NCBI GenBank assembly: GCA_031772625.1 | Contig: CM062814.1 | Location: 367,545,781 to 367,609,780, forward strand | Direction: 5' to 3' | DNA: 64,000 nt | Source of the DNA: Pinus tabuliformis | Lineage: Eukaryota > Streptophyta > Pinopsida > Pinales > Pinaceae | Shown here: piece by piece, positions 49,772 through 61,412 of the stretch | Position numbering within the stretch: position 1 is the stretch's first letter | Layout of the letters: every line of letters begins with the position of its first letter | Program-made: the position numbers and the translations under genes | Notes under the pieces: generated by a model | The model's database searches: none | Told to the model about the DNA's origin: nothing | The model's input: the letters and a program-made list of their open reading frames with translations, nothing else

Positions 49772-50112
49772 TGAGGTCTTCATTGCTTCTTAGCCCACTT
49801 TGCTTTAATATTCTCATTACCTTTTCCCTCCCACTTAGGCTCAGACTTGCGCTTAGACTACTCATAACAATGCTTCAGCTTCCTGATGACTTCCTCCAAT
49901 GACTGAGGTTCATCATACTCAATCTAATCTTAAAATGCTAAAGGAAGTCCATTTATGACCCTTTGGACCTTATTCTTCTCATCCTTGAGGGAGGGCACAT
50001 AACTCAATAGCTCAAGAAACTTGTTCGTGTACTCTTCATCTGTCATGGAACCCATCTTGAACTCATAGAACTCCTTGGCCTTTCTATCATAATATCTCTC
50101 AGACAAGTACAC
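49772..50112 (-). pseudogene. gag: G2 gag fragment
   Basis: Open at 49930-50112: ERYYDRKAKEFYEFKMGSMT then EYTNKFLELLSYVPSL, a clear match to the Ty3/Gypsy Gag capsid family. The N-terminal part upstream is not readable. Confidence 0.8.
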
Positions 50113-50535
50113 CTTATATGTAATTTTTTATACATGAACATTACAAGTAAATTTTATTTTAAAGGATTTTGGCATTATAATAATATAATCCAATCACTTT
50201 ATACAAACTTAACCACTTAGTAACTTTTAATAATTATATATTCTTTATCATTTTCAATCAACTTATAGATAAATTAAAACCCATTTTAGAAAGTAAGTGC
50301 CACATGTATCATAACATAAGATAGGTTGTGAATTTAGGGCAAGCAATCCAATTAATAATACCAAGTGGGGCGACACACTTTCCCTTAATGACACTCTAAC
50401 TAGACCACAATACTCACCTACCCTATTATACTATTCCTTTCTAGTTTCAAGACATTTCTATTGGGAAATCCCATCAAGTCAGTTGGTATCCTGGAAGTAT
50501 ATCACATGCATTGGGCTGCTCTAAAGATTTTATTG
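50113..50535 (-). other. G2 leader or 5' part of gag
   Basis: Non-coding as it stands, but collinear with G1 34081-34515 (shared ATACCAAGTGGGG, TTCCCTTAAT, CATCAAGT-AGTTGGTATC). Homology stops at 50535. Confidence 0.6.
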
Positions 50536-50980
50536 AATTAGTGCACACATATCAGATGTATTAGAGGTGAAGTTGATCTGCACAACTTTTATATTATTAT
50601 TCTAATTCTAATTTATCTCTATACCAAGTTAATACTACCACCACGTACCACGTTGATGGTATCATTTAGGTAGATCATCCAATCCTACCTAATGTTTTAT
50701 TTCCATCTAGGTCATATTCCATTTGTGTGCATTAATGAATTATTTATGTCCATTTAATAGTCCGCAAGAACATGTGCTTTATATCATACGTTTGATATAA
50801 AATGAAAGTCTATTTTATGCTTTTTTTTGAATGTATAAATAAATAATCTTCAATAATTTTAATTGTAATGAAATACACAACCCACAAATTTTTATATAAT
50901 TTAAAACAAAATCTATTTATATATAAAAATTAAACTACACTATGTAAGATTAGTTTATTAAAACTATGTAAAACTAGCAC

Positions 50981-51007
50981 AACCACATTTATTTAATAAA
51001 TGTGGTT
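50981..51007. repeat. 13-bp perfect inverted repeat with 1-base centre
   Basis: AACCACATTTATT, T, AATAAATGTGGTT. Related pieces (CAACCACATTAGTA, ATGTGGGTG) follow within 60 bases. Confidence 0.9.
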
Positions 51008-51469
51008 GGTATAAGCTGATAAGCGTATATCAATCAACCACATGCACAACCACATTAGTATATGTGGGTGAAATACACTGATAGACACTTGTTTTTATTT
51101 TTTTTATTATTATTATTAAATTAATTTTTTTAGCATTATTCATATATTAATTAAATTGCATTTAATTAATCATTATTTTTATTATTTTTCATACTTTTTA
51201 TTATTATTTTTAGTAATTTAATTAATTAATATTAGGAATATAATTTATTAGTATTTATTAGTATTATATTAGTATTTATTAATATAATAATAATAATAAT
51301 AATTATTATATTAATAATTATATTTCTCATTATTTTAACCATTATTATTAAAAAAAATGCAACATAAAAAGAAAAAATGAAAAATATAAATGGAAACAAA
51401 ATAGATGTAAGGGAAAGGTTGGAGGTTGGAGTTCGGAGGTTGGGGTTTGGGCCGAATACCACAAATAGA

Positions 51470-51850
51470 TTGAAAGAAAAATCTTCCGACCTGAGCTCCC
51501 GACTCCCAAATTCCCTCTTAGCAAAAAATTAAAAAAAAAAATGTTAGTCGCAGGTCAGAGGTTGGAGGTCAGGGGTCAGGCCACATAATGCAACACAATG
51601 AAAAGAACAATCTTCTAAGCCGACCTCCCGACTCCCGAATTCCCTCTTATCATGACTAAGATGTTCGTTGGGCTATCCGTTGGCATAAACATGATATCAA
51701 CACCATCCTGATTTCCGACCGCTTGACTATCCATTGTTATCCAACTTCCACCTAGCCATCTAAACCAGGGTCGAGTCACCTACCATCACACAATGAAAGA
51801 ACAATCTTCTAAGCTGACCTCCTGACTCCTGACTTCCTTCTTAGGCTAAA
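51470..51850. repeat. Three dispersed copies of a ~45-bp motif
   Basis: Copies at about 51475, 51602 and 51797 share GAA-AATCTTC, GACCTC-CGACTCC-like and TTCCCTCTTA blocks in order. Confidence 0.75.
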
Positions 51851-52566
51851 TAAGTTACGCATTGAGGTTCCACTATCCATTGGAATAAACATGATATAAA
51901 CATTGTCTTGACCTGTACATGACTCCCGACTATAGAGGGATGGGACATCATACCCAACTAAAATGAACTTGTGCGTTCTCCACACCTTACCTCTAGACTA
52001 CCAAACAACATCTTACCTCACGATGGTGTAGGTCGAGATCACAGTCACTGTTCACAAAGAGTTAAATTTAACAATGTCATGACTTCCGACTACCCCACTG
52101 TATTCCGCTCCAAATAACAATAAAATATTTAAATAGTTATCTTTCACTTTTCTTTACTTTTTTTTTAAACAAACTATGAAATGGAAAGTTGTCTTATTTA
52201 AAAAAAACATTCCCCCATCTCCAACCACACAACCTCACCTCGATTTTCACACGAAAGTGTTTGAAATCTCTCTTTACTTAAATGAATAATTAACACAATT
52301 CATGCGAATTTATTGTTGGACATCTTGAGGGTCGCAAGAAAATTTAACAACTTTCCTGATTTCCCCTCTCTTTTTTGTACTGTCTTCTCCGCACCTTGTT
52401 TATAGTGCTTCTCTGAAAATTATCCCTCATTATAATCTATCAAGTTCAAATTGACTCCAAGGCTTTTGATTTCTGGTAAACATGCACTTCCATACAGAAC
52501 TGGACTAGTAAATTTGATATCTCTCAACAAAAGTTACTTTTTTTAAATTCATTTTTAGGCCACAAT

Positions 52567-54190
52567 ATGCAAAACAAAGTTAAATCGACTAAGTCAAAGC
52601 AGGTTATACAACACATTAAGGAACGCTTAAAGGGAGTACAAAATCCTGAACCAGAGCTCTGTAGTGTCAACATAACTCTCATCTTTGACACCACATTTAA
52701 AACCCATATGGAATGTATGACAAAGTGCGATGAAATTTATAATATATTTGAAAATAGAAGATGGTTAAATTTTGAAACTTCAACTGAGGAGAAAAACACT
52801 CAGTTTGAAAAAATTTGAGGTACAAAACGCCACAAAAATTTTGTTAGAGTGAATTTTTTTTCCTTAATATGACATGGTTTCATGGGCCATGTGACATCTA
52901 GATTTTCCTACCAGCAATTACTTTCAACAATTTACAAGCTTATTCCTCCCAAAGTTTCCTTTAACACCTAGTTTCTCGATAACTTCAACAACATAGTATT
53001 CAGGAAGTGTGAAGGGAATTATTCAAAAGTTGTCAAACATTGGTTACAAGAAGCTAGAGAAGGCTACAAACTTAAGGGATCAAAATAATATTTGGTAGCT
53101 ATCTTCGAAAGACCCGTAAGGTTCCTCACCAAAATATTTTCATGTCTATATGGAGAGAAATACCCTGAGCATTGGAAAGTGCAATGGATGGCTTTAATAT
53201 ACAACCCATTCAATGATTCAAAGTGTTTCAATTAGGCCGAAATTATTTCTCAGAATTTAACAGATGCCCTTATGTTTTCCATTTTGTCTCTTCCACGATA
53301 TGATCAACCATTTTTCATGTTAGCCTATATTATCAACATTATCATTACTTCTATTCTCTTTCCTCTAATGATATCGGATTACCCAGTTTATCAACAACTG
53401 CCTATTCAGAATTATGCCCCTTTTTTGTGCGAAAGTAACTTCAAATTCCATTTCTATGACAATTATAATTATTTGATGAACCCTTTCCATCAGATTTTGT
53501 TTTGAGAAAACCCTCCCAGGGTTAGCAAAGCCCTTAAAGATGCCTTAGAATAAATAGGAAACTGGTTCGTCGAAGAATTATTCTCATATATCAAATTCTA
53601 TGGAAGTGAGGTTGGCCCTCACCTTCTTCCTAGATTTACACCAGAGAGGATCAAGTTTAGAGGTAGCCATTCAAACTGCGTTAATTTGTTCAATCTCAAA
53701 AATTGAGCAAACTTCAAGAGAAAATATGGTGAAAATTCCTAATTGAATTTGCAAAAGTTTACCTCAAGGACTGGGGACATGCATTTAAGGAGGCTAAAGA
53801 ACTCAACCATGTTTTGTTTTATTCATTTCCCTTTCATGACTATGACCCTCGGGGAATCATCAATGACCATTACAAGGTTGTCAGCTACATCAAAACCTAT
53901 TTTTATGTGGACTTATCCCTCTTGCAGAAAAGAGTGATCTCCCTAGACTTCAAAGGAACCTAGTAACAAATAACCAGTAACTTCTACCTTTCTCTAGACT
54001 ATGATTGACTAAAACATATACTAAGATAGAGGTCACTTACCATTTAAATAAAATGATTTATGAAGTCCCCTTCAAACATTTCGACCATTCACTCCTCGGT
54101 GCTTTAGAGATCCTCCTCCATATTGTCATGAAGGAGATCTGCATAGACAAAAATAAAGAAGAGATCAAAGAATCTAGTATACAATCATAA
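52567..54190 (+). pseudogene. Frame-preserved coding relic, unrecognised
   Basis: I do not recognise the family. An open frame at 52567-52818 (83 codons) is followed by about 250 codons in one continuous frame from about 52980 to 53720, broken only by five stops and including 53272-53505. It reads KHWLQEAREGYKLKGSK, EKYPEHWKVQWMALIYNPF, LPRYDQPFFMLAYI and ERIKFRGSHSNCVNLFN. After a shift it continues with LNHVLFYSFPFHDYDP and VDLSLLQKRVISLDFKGT near 53800-53960, and EVPFKHFDHSLLGALEILL near 54060. Stops fit CAA, TGG and CGA codons changed by C-to-T or G-to-A. It could be a host pseudogene or an accessory frame of a transposon; no ends were found. Confidence 0.5.
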
Positions 54191-57100
54191 GAGATAAATG
54201 GACTAGCTAACCAATCGTGTATCATAAATTGGTCAATATGAAATCACAATATATGTAGGTGATCAATGAAGCCTACAAATTATATCAACAAAGATGTAAT
54301 TAAGAAAGAGCAATTTCCTTTATATTAATAAAATGGTGAATATCCTTACAACCATGTAGCCTTAATGTTGTAAGTCCCTTCCCACAGTATCCAACCCTCT
54401 CCTTGGATGAATAACCTTACAACCTTATTTCTGTAGCATAAGCCTACTTCCAACAATCCTCTTCAATCCTTAGGCTTGGGATAGCTTTATAGGCCAAGAG
54501 TGGGAAGTTTGGGATCCATTTTCCAAGGGATGAAATCCACTAATGGTGGGATACGTATTCCACAAAGAGAGGGAGTTGACCCATGATGGGAGGGATCAGG
54601 ACTGAATAGGAAACTATTCGAATCTTGCTGGTTGGGATAGATGATACCAACAATGCTTCTAGACTTTATTTTTTTATTTTCACATGTGTTAATTCATGTT
54701 CATGAGTCAGCGTGTAAGACAGTGTGTACTTATGCGCAGATTCTAATGGCCTTCTCTGTGTATGCACAAAAGTTGACTAGGGAACTGCATAGGTAGCCAA
54801 CACCAGGGGTTCGTACCATGGGATCAAGTGATTACACTTTCTTTGGGATAATTTTGATTCTAAGTTTGCAGGGGAATGCTTTGGGATACATTTTTGGATA
54901 GAAAAAGATCCAAACCGATGGTCATTTCCCTAATGCGACAAAATGATGTGTAACAGATTTCCCCCTAAAGTGCAAATTTAGAAGAGATATTTGATGATTG
55001 AAGTGCTTTATCATGCCAAGTTTTGGGTTAGAGACTGGAGTCAGAGACCTAAAACAATCAATCAAATGTTATAATGAAATATATAATATCATCGCTGAGG
55101 TAGGAATTCCATACTCATAACATAAATGTCTCAAAGAACAGTACATAAATACATCTGATCCATGTCAATAGATGACATAGTGTGGATGTAGCCACAAATG
55201 GATCTAAATTTAGAATCATGAATATTTAATAACTCCACGCAGCCTCGATGGATGAAACTAGATCTAGGGTCTTGATCTCCACCTCTCAATCTGTAGTATT
55301 AATGTAGCCATGCAAGTGAATGTCTCATAATTGAACATGGTAGAAACCACTTTATTACCGGTCAATGATGTGAACCATTAAAAACAACAAGAGAAACCAC
55401 CAATAATGACAATGGCTCTCAAGGTACTTCCAGTAGTATCTATGAAGTGTGAATAGATGTGCTAATGTTGAACAATCATAGAATCATTCAATCAAAGGTG
55501 AATGATGAGAACATGTTGTCAAAGGTGAGAAACTTTCCATTAAGGCATGTAGGCTTGAAGGTACTAAAGGTTTCTAGATCAACTTCATAAATAATGAGAT
55601 AAAGTCGATAGGAATCAACCCATCGTAGGAGGGCCCATGACACGAAACTCATGTCAAATTTTGAAGAATATCAGTTTGGAGTAATCCAGGGTTTACTTAG
55701 GGATGTTTGATATAACTAAAGGCTACCACTGACAAAGTAATTTCACTGACAAAGTAATTTCACCGAGGTTGGACTTTTCTTGAACATATCAAGAGACACA
55801 ACATGATGACTTGGAAACATTTGACTCAAAAAAATAAAACCCAATACTAGTTGAAGACTTTCAATTAGGTATGGTCAATTACGAGACAAATGTATTTCTC
55901 AACTGGGACGCAAAAAGTGATGGAGCGTCATGTTCAAGAATGGCATACTGCCTTTTACACATACAAAACAAAGATTCTTTCTCACTTTTCCCCCACCATT
56001 ACTAGAAAGTAGCTCTTTATTTTTTACAAGGTTGAGGAGGATAACATATGTTTGTCCTATAAGCTCATCCTTCAGATGAGTCCTTCAGAGTACTTTTAAC
56101 AAACCCAAAAAAGGAGTGGTCCGGTCTCGTCTTGCCTAATGAGTCCTACATTGTTTGGATTTTACGAGTCGAGTGAAGGAGTAACTTGATGTTGTTTTCA
56201 TATTTATAGAGTTTGAAAAGACACGAAAAGAAAACTCATTCAGTTCTTTCAATGTAAATTTTAATGAGCCTGGAGAAAGTGAAGCTCAATGTTTTTCAGT
56301 TTTAGGGAGTCAGGAGAAAAACGTAAGGAAACTCCACATTGTCCTTTTTCATAAATTTAGTCTCTCGAGCTTGGAAAGGGGTAAAATAACGCAGGATAGA
56401 AATCTATTGACCATGATTAGTCAACGTATACCCTTTTCGTAAATAGTCTGATTCAGTCGATAAAATGGGTAAACTGACACTGAATAGATGGTTGTTCATT
56501 TACTTTTACGAGTTCGAACAATCAAGTACTCGGTAATCTTTTCATTTTTAAGGAGTCTAAAAAGGGCGTAAAGAGAACTCCATGGTTTCTCTTCTTTGTA
56601 AGTTTTAATGAGTTCAAAAAAGTGATAAAAATATACTCAACACCAAAATGATTCGTTTCTCTTAAATAACCTGTATCCTGCGCACTTAAACTTGAAATCA
56701 TTGTCTTTGCTAAAAAATAAAGTGAAAAAATGTAATAAATCTGGAATTTAAAGGTTCAGAGACAAAAACTAATATTTAAATAGGCCTAAAAAACTGATAA
56801 AAACCCAAAAGGTAAAAAAGATTTTACCAATTGTGTTTTCCACCTTTTGAGAGTGATAGAGGTCATTTTCACCAGAAAATTCAGAGGCAAATTTCGGGAA
56901 AATCGTTGGGAAAATTTGTGATCCGTCTTTTTTAGATAAATTATCTCTCGAAGATCTTAGTTTTTATGTATTTTATTTAGAATTTCATCATAGTTATGGA
57001 TTTTTTGGGGAGGTTTTTCAAAATGAAATCCATCCTCGATGTGCGCAGGTCACCCTTATCGAGCCAGCGCACATCGACCAATACTTTAACAAAAGAAAAT

Positions 57101-57281
57101 GCGATGTGTGCGGTTTCTAATAAGATATTCATGCACATTCACCTTGACTAGCAAAATTGGTTGCCCACCACGCTGAGGGCACAAAAATTAATATGAAAAT
57201 CACATATATTTCTTTCTAATTTTTTCCATGATCGCTTCTAATGATCTCTTATGCTTGTTAGGAGGGTTTTGAGCCACAGAT
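54191..57281. other. 3.1 kb without recognisable gene
   Basis: Mixed-composition DNA with no frame above 60 codons on either strand. 56150-56660 carries degenerate repeats. The rest shows no LTR ends, primer sites or RNA genes that I can identify. Confidence 0.5.
56158..56660. repeat. Degenerate interspersed repeats (GAGT...AAACTC)
   Basis: Six or more imperfect copies of a motif like TTTT-A-GGAGT, A-rich with GGGGTAAA, then GAACTCCA occur near 56160, 56210, 56265, 56300, 56350, 56510, 56560 and 56610, with irregular spacing of about 45-150 bases. Confidence 0.4.
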
Positions 57282-58137
57282 ATGGAGTGGAGAGAGCGTG
57301 AACATGAAGAAGAATACATAGTTGCTCCAAACCATCCAGAAATCATACAGGCATTGACAAACCGTGGCCTGTACAAGTTTTTCACCATTCTGGGCACGAA
57401 AGGCCAATTAGACTTGCTAGAATGGACGGTGGGAAAGTGGAACGATCAAGAAGAATGTTTCATAATTGGAGACCATAGAATTGTCATTGATGACAATGAA
57501 ATTTACTTCTTGACAGGACTTCCATGCTATGGAGTGAAAATCAATCTATTTGGGCATAGATGAGGTGGCGAAACCAATGCCACCTATCTGATACAACATT
57601 GTATTGATGGAGCTTCTCTCAAATATGGGAGAATTGACATTAAGGCCATCTCATGACTTCCTTTGAAAGTTATCGAGTTCACTATTGCACGACTATGCAC
57701 TAGTGCAACTCTGCATTTACTCACACAAGCTTAGATGCAAACCATCATAGAGTGTTTGTGACCTACTATATTCAAGTGGAGCGAGGTTGTAGTTGCTAAT
57801 CTAAAAGGGAAACTAACTAGAGTCAGAATAGTCAGACTAAAAAAGGATGGGTACAGTGCCTTCGTTATCTAATTTGATCTAGAGAGGATCCCTCTTCTCG
57901 TTCCATGGGTAGCTATAGAGAGAGGAGGACCTTAGGACCTTCACATGCTAAAATAGGTCACACTTATGGAATGCCACTGAGGTGACCAAGCATCAATGAT
58001 CAAATATACTCTTGACTTTTTTGATTGGTTGGAAAACCAAATCATTATTATTTAGGATTTCCCCTATGTAGGGGTGTATTACACAAGTGATTCGGACATG
58101 CCATTGCCACCTGGGATGCATTGGGGTAACAGAGGTA
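57282..58137 (+). pseudogene. Plant-mobile-domain-like coding relic
   Basis: Open from ATG 57282 to TGA 57561-57563 (93 codons), with NRGLYKFFTILG, LDLLEWTVGKWNDQEECF, IGDHRIVIDDNEIYFLTGLP. This resembles the start of the plant mobile domain (aminotransferase-like) family, found both in host genes and in transposons. The same frame stays coding-like to about 58007 despite about eight stops (mostly TGA/TAG/TAA where CGA/CAG/CAA would fit). After one shift it ends YVGVYYTSDSDMPLPPGMHWG near 58130. It lies about 0.7 kb before the primer site of G3 and may belong to that element's LTR, but there is no second LTR to test this. Confidence 0.5.
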
Positions 58138-58855
58138 AAACTTCCCACTTTGGTGGATTTTTCAAATTTTAAATTTTTTTGTTACTTTTTCACGTCCAAA
58201 ACTAATTTTCTCAAATGGTCATGCATATGTGGCCCTAGTGATCTAGGTGGATATTGGTGGCCAACCGCCTATTCCACATGGACTCCCATGATCATTTCTT
58301 TTCAGTTTCCTTAATTATAGCACAACATACTATTTTTGGTAGTTTTTTGGGTCCTAAACTTTCGGAGCCATTTTGAGGGACTAAAAGATGTTTTTGGGGT
58401 AAATGGAGAGATAAAGAAAGTACCAAATCAATTTACTCATTTTTTTTTTTGGTATTTTCTTTAAGTTCTTTGAAACGAGGTATTATAATAGCCAAACGGA
58501 GATTGTATGCGAAAGTTATGACCCCGGGAAGTTGATGTACCAATTTACCCAAACAACGCCCACAGTTTTGGTGCTTCATCTCCTAGGGTAAGGTTTTTGG
58601 ATTTTTAGGGTTTTCCATTGCTTATCAATAATAAATAATCCTTTGAGCCTCATTGTAACATAGTTCAAAGGCATGTAGCTGACACATCTCTTCTCAGAGA
58701 TAAACAACCATCGACTGCGCTAGTTTATTTTTATTTCTATATATAAGAATATTTTCAACACTTTGATATTGTTGAAATGAAGTTTTATTTCTGTTGATCT
58801 CTGTGTGTATGGATATTTTTGTATTTTATTGCGTTCTTTCATAAGTCCGGATTAG
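58138..58855 (+). repeat. Probable 5' LTR (right part) of G3
   Basis: Placed as LTR because a tRNA-Met primer site follows at 58856. A TATA-like CTATATATAAG lies at 58737-58747. The LTR may end at TTTCA (58841). The left end cannot be set without the 3' LTR, which is outside the window. Confidence 0.5.
58737..58747 (+). promoter_or_regulatory. Candidate TATA box of G3 LTR
   Basis: CTATATATAAG about 110 bases before the primer site, a plausible distance for a short R/U5. Confidence 0.4.
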
Positions 58856-58871
58856 TGGTATCAGAACAGTC
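58856..58871 (+). other. G3 primer binding site
   Basis: TGGTATCAGAACAGTC, matching the initiator tRNA-Met 3' end with one change in the first twelve bases (TGGTATCAGAGC). Confidence 0.8.
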
Positions 58872-58987
58872 TATAGTTTCTCTATTTTTCTTTGCATGTC
58901 CCCAACGAGGTTAGGATATAAGGATTTAGGGCTCGATTTTGGTTGAAACTTTGCAAGGCTAGCCTTGAAAAACCCGATGACCCACCA

Positions 58988-59513
58988 TGGAGGAAGAAAA
59001 AAAAGACAAGGGGGAAGGATATCCTTTCAAAATACTGCTCGAAGAAACCCTCGAGTGATAGAGGAATGCAATGATGGATAACTTTTTCTAGATCCTTTGA
59101 ATATTAGCCACATACGATGCATCTTCATCCAACAAGAGCTCTGGAGGCGCCACTCCTTTTAAGTTACAAGTTAACATTGATATTCCCATATTTGAGGTCC
59201 AGATAGATGTACATGCTGTAGATAAATGGTTAAATCTGTTGGAAATATATTTTCAGTTTATTACTTTTCCAATCAAGAAATTAATTTTTCACTTCATAAA
59301 GTCGCCTCACACATCAAGGACTAGTGGGAAACCTACCGTGAATGAAAGGATGGGAGAGAGTCCTCACCTTTTTTAGCCGCACCCACATGGAATTCTTTCC
59401 AAGATGCCATCAAGTAACAATAGTACCGTGTCCAAGATGCCATCAAGTGGACCATGCTATGGTAGGGAAGGGACCAAGAAGTGTCTGACTTTACAAATGT
59501 TTTCCATACCCTT
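58988..59513 (+). pseudogene. gag: G3 gag, N-terminal part
   Basis: ATG 58988 (MEEEKKDKGEGYPFKILLEE) opens a frame that continues, through stops at positions where CGA or CAG would fit, into TPFKLQVNIDIPIFEVQIDV and DKWLNLLEIYFQFITFPIKK, the Gag capsid entry region. It ends SDFTNVFHTL at the solo-LTR target CCCTT (59509-59513). The frame resumes at 62401. Confidence 0.7.
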
Positions 59514-59960
59514 TGTTGTCACTCACCACTTTATCAGTCATTAGTTGCTTGAAATGCCAAATAGTAGTGAGGTTCGATGCTAATTTTTTATCCAAAAAAG
59601 CTATTAGAGCTTAATCATACCCTCTCCATTGCTTAGTGCTCGAAAAGCGCTTTCCAACGGTATATCGAAGTCCAAAAATGGACTCTCAGAGCAGAAGTTA
59701 AATCATTTTTAAGATTACTCTCATAAAGCTGAGAAGGTAAAGGAAAAAAAATCAAAGGAGCAAGGAAAATCATACTCCCGTTGTCCTGTAGCCCTGTAGT
59801 TCTGCGATCCCACAGCCCTACATCTCGCAGGTCCCAGGTCATACACTTAAGGTTATTGGTAGTTTGCAGTGTCGAACGTCAATATCACAACACGTAATCT
59901 TGTGATATCAGTGATCGACGATCGTTGGGGTTCTGAACTTAAAAGACCTATAAAGCACTG

Positions 59961-60283
59961 GTCTTGCGATATAGTGTATTTCACCGAGGAGGCTGAAAAA
60001 TCATTTACAAAGGAAAATCATGAAATACCAAGGTTGGGCTGCCCCTTTCTCTCTTCTCCACGTGGCATCGGTGCATCGACATATCGGCGATGTTAAAACC
60101 CACATCCCGCAATCCTGCATTATCGGCAATCACAGGAAAACAGGGGCTACCTCACCTAAAACCTTGTGGGGTTATGATATTAATATTTAGTATAAGATTG
60201 TCGGCGAAGAACAAAATTATTTAGCAAAGGAAACCCATGAAAAAGTAGGGTCGGGCAGGCCTTTTTCTCTATCCTCCAGGGGG
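59961..60283. repeat. Imperfect ~100-bp direct repeat in the solo LTR
   Basis: About 59961-60064 and 60174-60283 share GATAT, AAATTATTTA/AAATCATTTA, CAAAGGAAA-CATGAAA, GGGC-GCC-TTTCTCT and CTCCA in order, 213 bases apart. Each is followed by a stress-type ACGT or a CATGGCGACAT stretch. Confidence 0.65.
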
Positions 60284-60390
60284 CTACATGGCGACATATG
60301 ATTGGTCCTCAGAGATAACGTGGCAGTTGATATCATCAATGACATGGTAGTATAGAGGACATGTGGTAGTTTGGATGCTGATGTAGCAAA

Positions 60391-60458
60391 TGACACGTGT
60401 CACTTAGTTTTGGCATTTTCAAGGGTCCTATGGGGCCATTTTTGGGTGACACGTGTCA
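60391..60458. promoter_or_regulatory. Twin G-box/ABRE palindromes in the solo LTR U3
   Basis: TGACACGTGTCA occurs twice, at 60391-60402 and 60447-60458, 56 bases apart. CCACGTGGC at 60058-60066 is a third ACGT core. Such sites bind plant bZIP/bHLH factors, so the LTR may have answered abscisic acid, light or stress. Confidence 0.65.
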
Positions 60459-61403
60459 TCACTCATAGGGTGACACCTCGCAATGATGACATCACCCCCA
60501 TGATCATAGCTACCTAGGGAGAAACTTACAGAAAAGTACATTCAGCGTCAAGATGCGAGATTCCTAGTAACAAAGAAAAATGACCCCAGATGCGATGTTT
60601 CATAGGACATATTTCATAAATATTTCACATACGGGATATCGTCCGATGCGGTGTAAGGGGATATCAAAGGCGTTTCAATTTATAAAGGAAAAATCCCCCG
60701 AGTAGCAGTTAAAATCCTTAGCGCTCGAACGGCTAAGTGCTTGGTTCAAGCCCCCGATCACACGAAGGAAGAAGCATAAAGGGGTTGAAATCATAAGGGA
60801 TTAAAGGGCATTCAGGCTCTCCTGTTTCACGTTGTTCCTGTTTTTAAAATCCCACGCTCAAAGGTCATCCTTATTACATCATAATACACGACACTAGGCT
60901 TTTCAAAGCTCTGGTAGTCTCTATAAAAGTTTTAATGGGCAGATGGGCCTGCAGCTAAAGACTTAAATGGAGCATGGTGCAACAATGGAGCAGTACATAG
61001 GACTCAGGAAGATTAATGGCTCAACATGGATCCCCATCCCTATACACAAAAAAGGACCACCTGGGAACACACCTTTCCCACTCCACTCCCTACTCCACCG
61101 AACAGGTCATTTGCTTAGTAAAGGCAGAAGGGACAGGAAACTAGCTCCACAATAGAAGAACGCAAGAGGACTAAGAATCAGTTTGATTAGAAGCTTTCAC
61201 AGGAACCGCAAAGGACCCCTTCCTCCATTCTTCCTCTTGTTTATTTTTAACTTTATGTAGTTTTCTATTTCCAAGAAGGGATTTCATCCCAATTGTAATC
61301 TTTAGGTAGTAGAGCCTTACACTGGCTGAGACAACTAGTCTAGCAGATAGCTAGTGCTTTAGCTCAGATTTTGGGATTGTAACTCAAACTCTCCATATTT
61401 TGT

Positions 61404-61412
61404 TATAAATAG
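61404..61412 (+). promoter_or_regulatory. TATA box of the solo LTR
   Basis: TATAAATAG followed by GGGGAAGC, the best core promoter match in the element, 1.89 kb from its left end. Confidence 0.6.

Larger units (their letters stand above)
35265..50535 (-). mobile_element. G2: chromovirus (Ty3/Gypsy), second copy, interrupted by Copia
   Basis: Same family and orientation as G1. Its 3' LTR (35265-45868) is complete apart from the Copia insertion. Then come the polypurine tract, integrase with chromodomain-like tail, RNase H, reverse transcriptase, protease and gag, reading leftward from 50535. The internal region keeps the empty site of the gag-only element at 49767-49771. A 5' LTR is not present to the right, so the element is truncated or interrupted near 50535. 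Confidence 0.8.
50536..52566. other. AT-rich intergenic DNA
   Basis: No gene seen. From 51070 to 51370 it is almost pure A/T with ATT/TTA runs. 51410-51910 holds a triplicated motif, and a 13-bp palindrome lies at 50981. It may contain eroded small transposons that I cannot classify. Confidence 0.5.

Noticed and set aside
60701-60765. tRNA-like stretch with CTTAGC/GCTAAG stem and a GGTTCAAGCCC box-B-like motif
   Set aside because: The T arm does not pair, no acceptor stem or convincing box A was found, and it sits inside a solo LTR.
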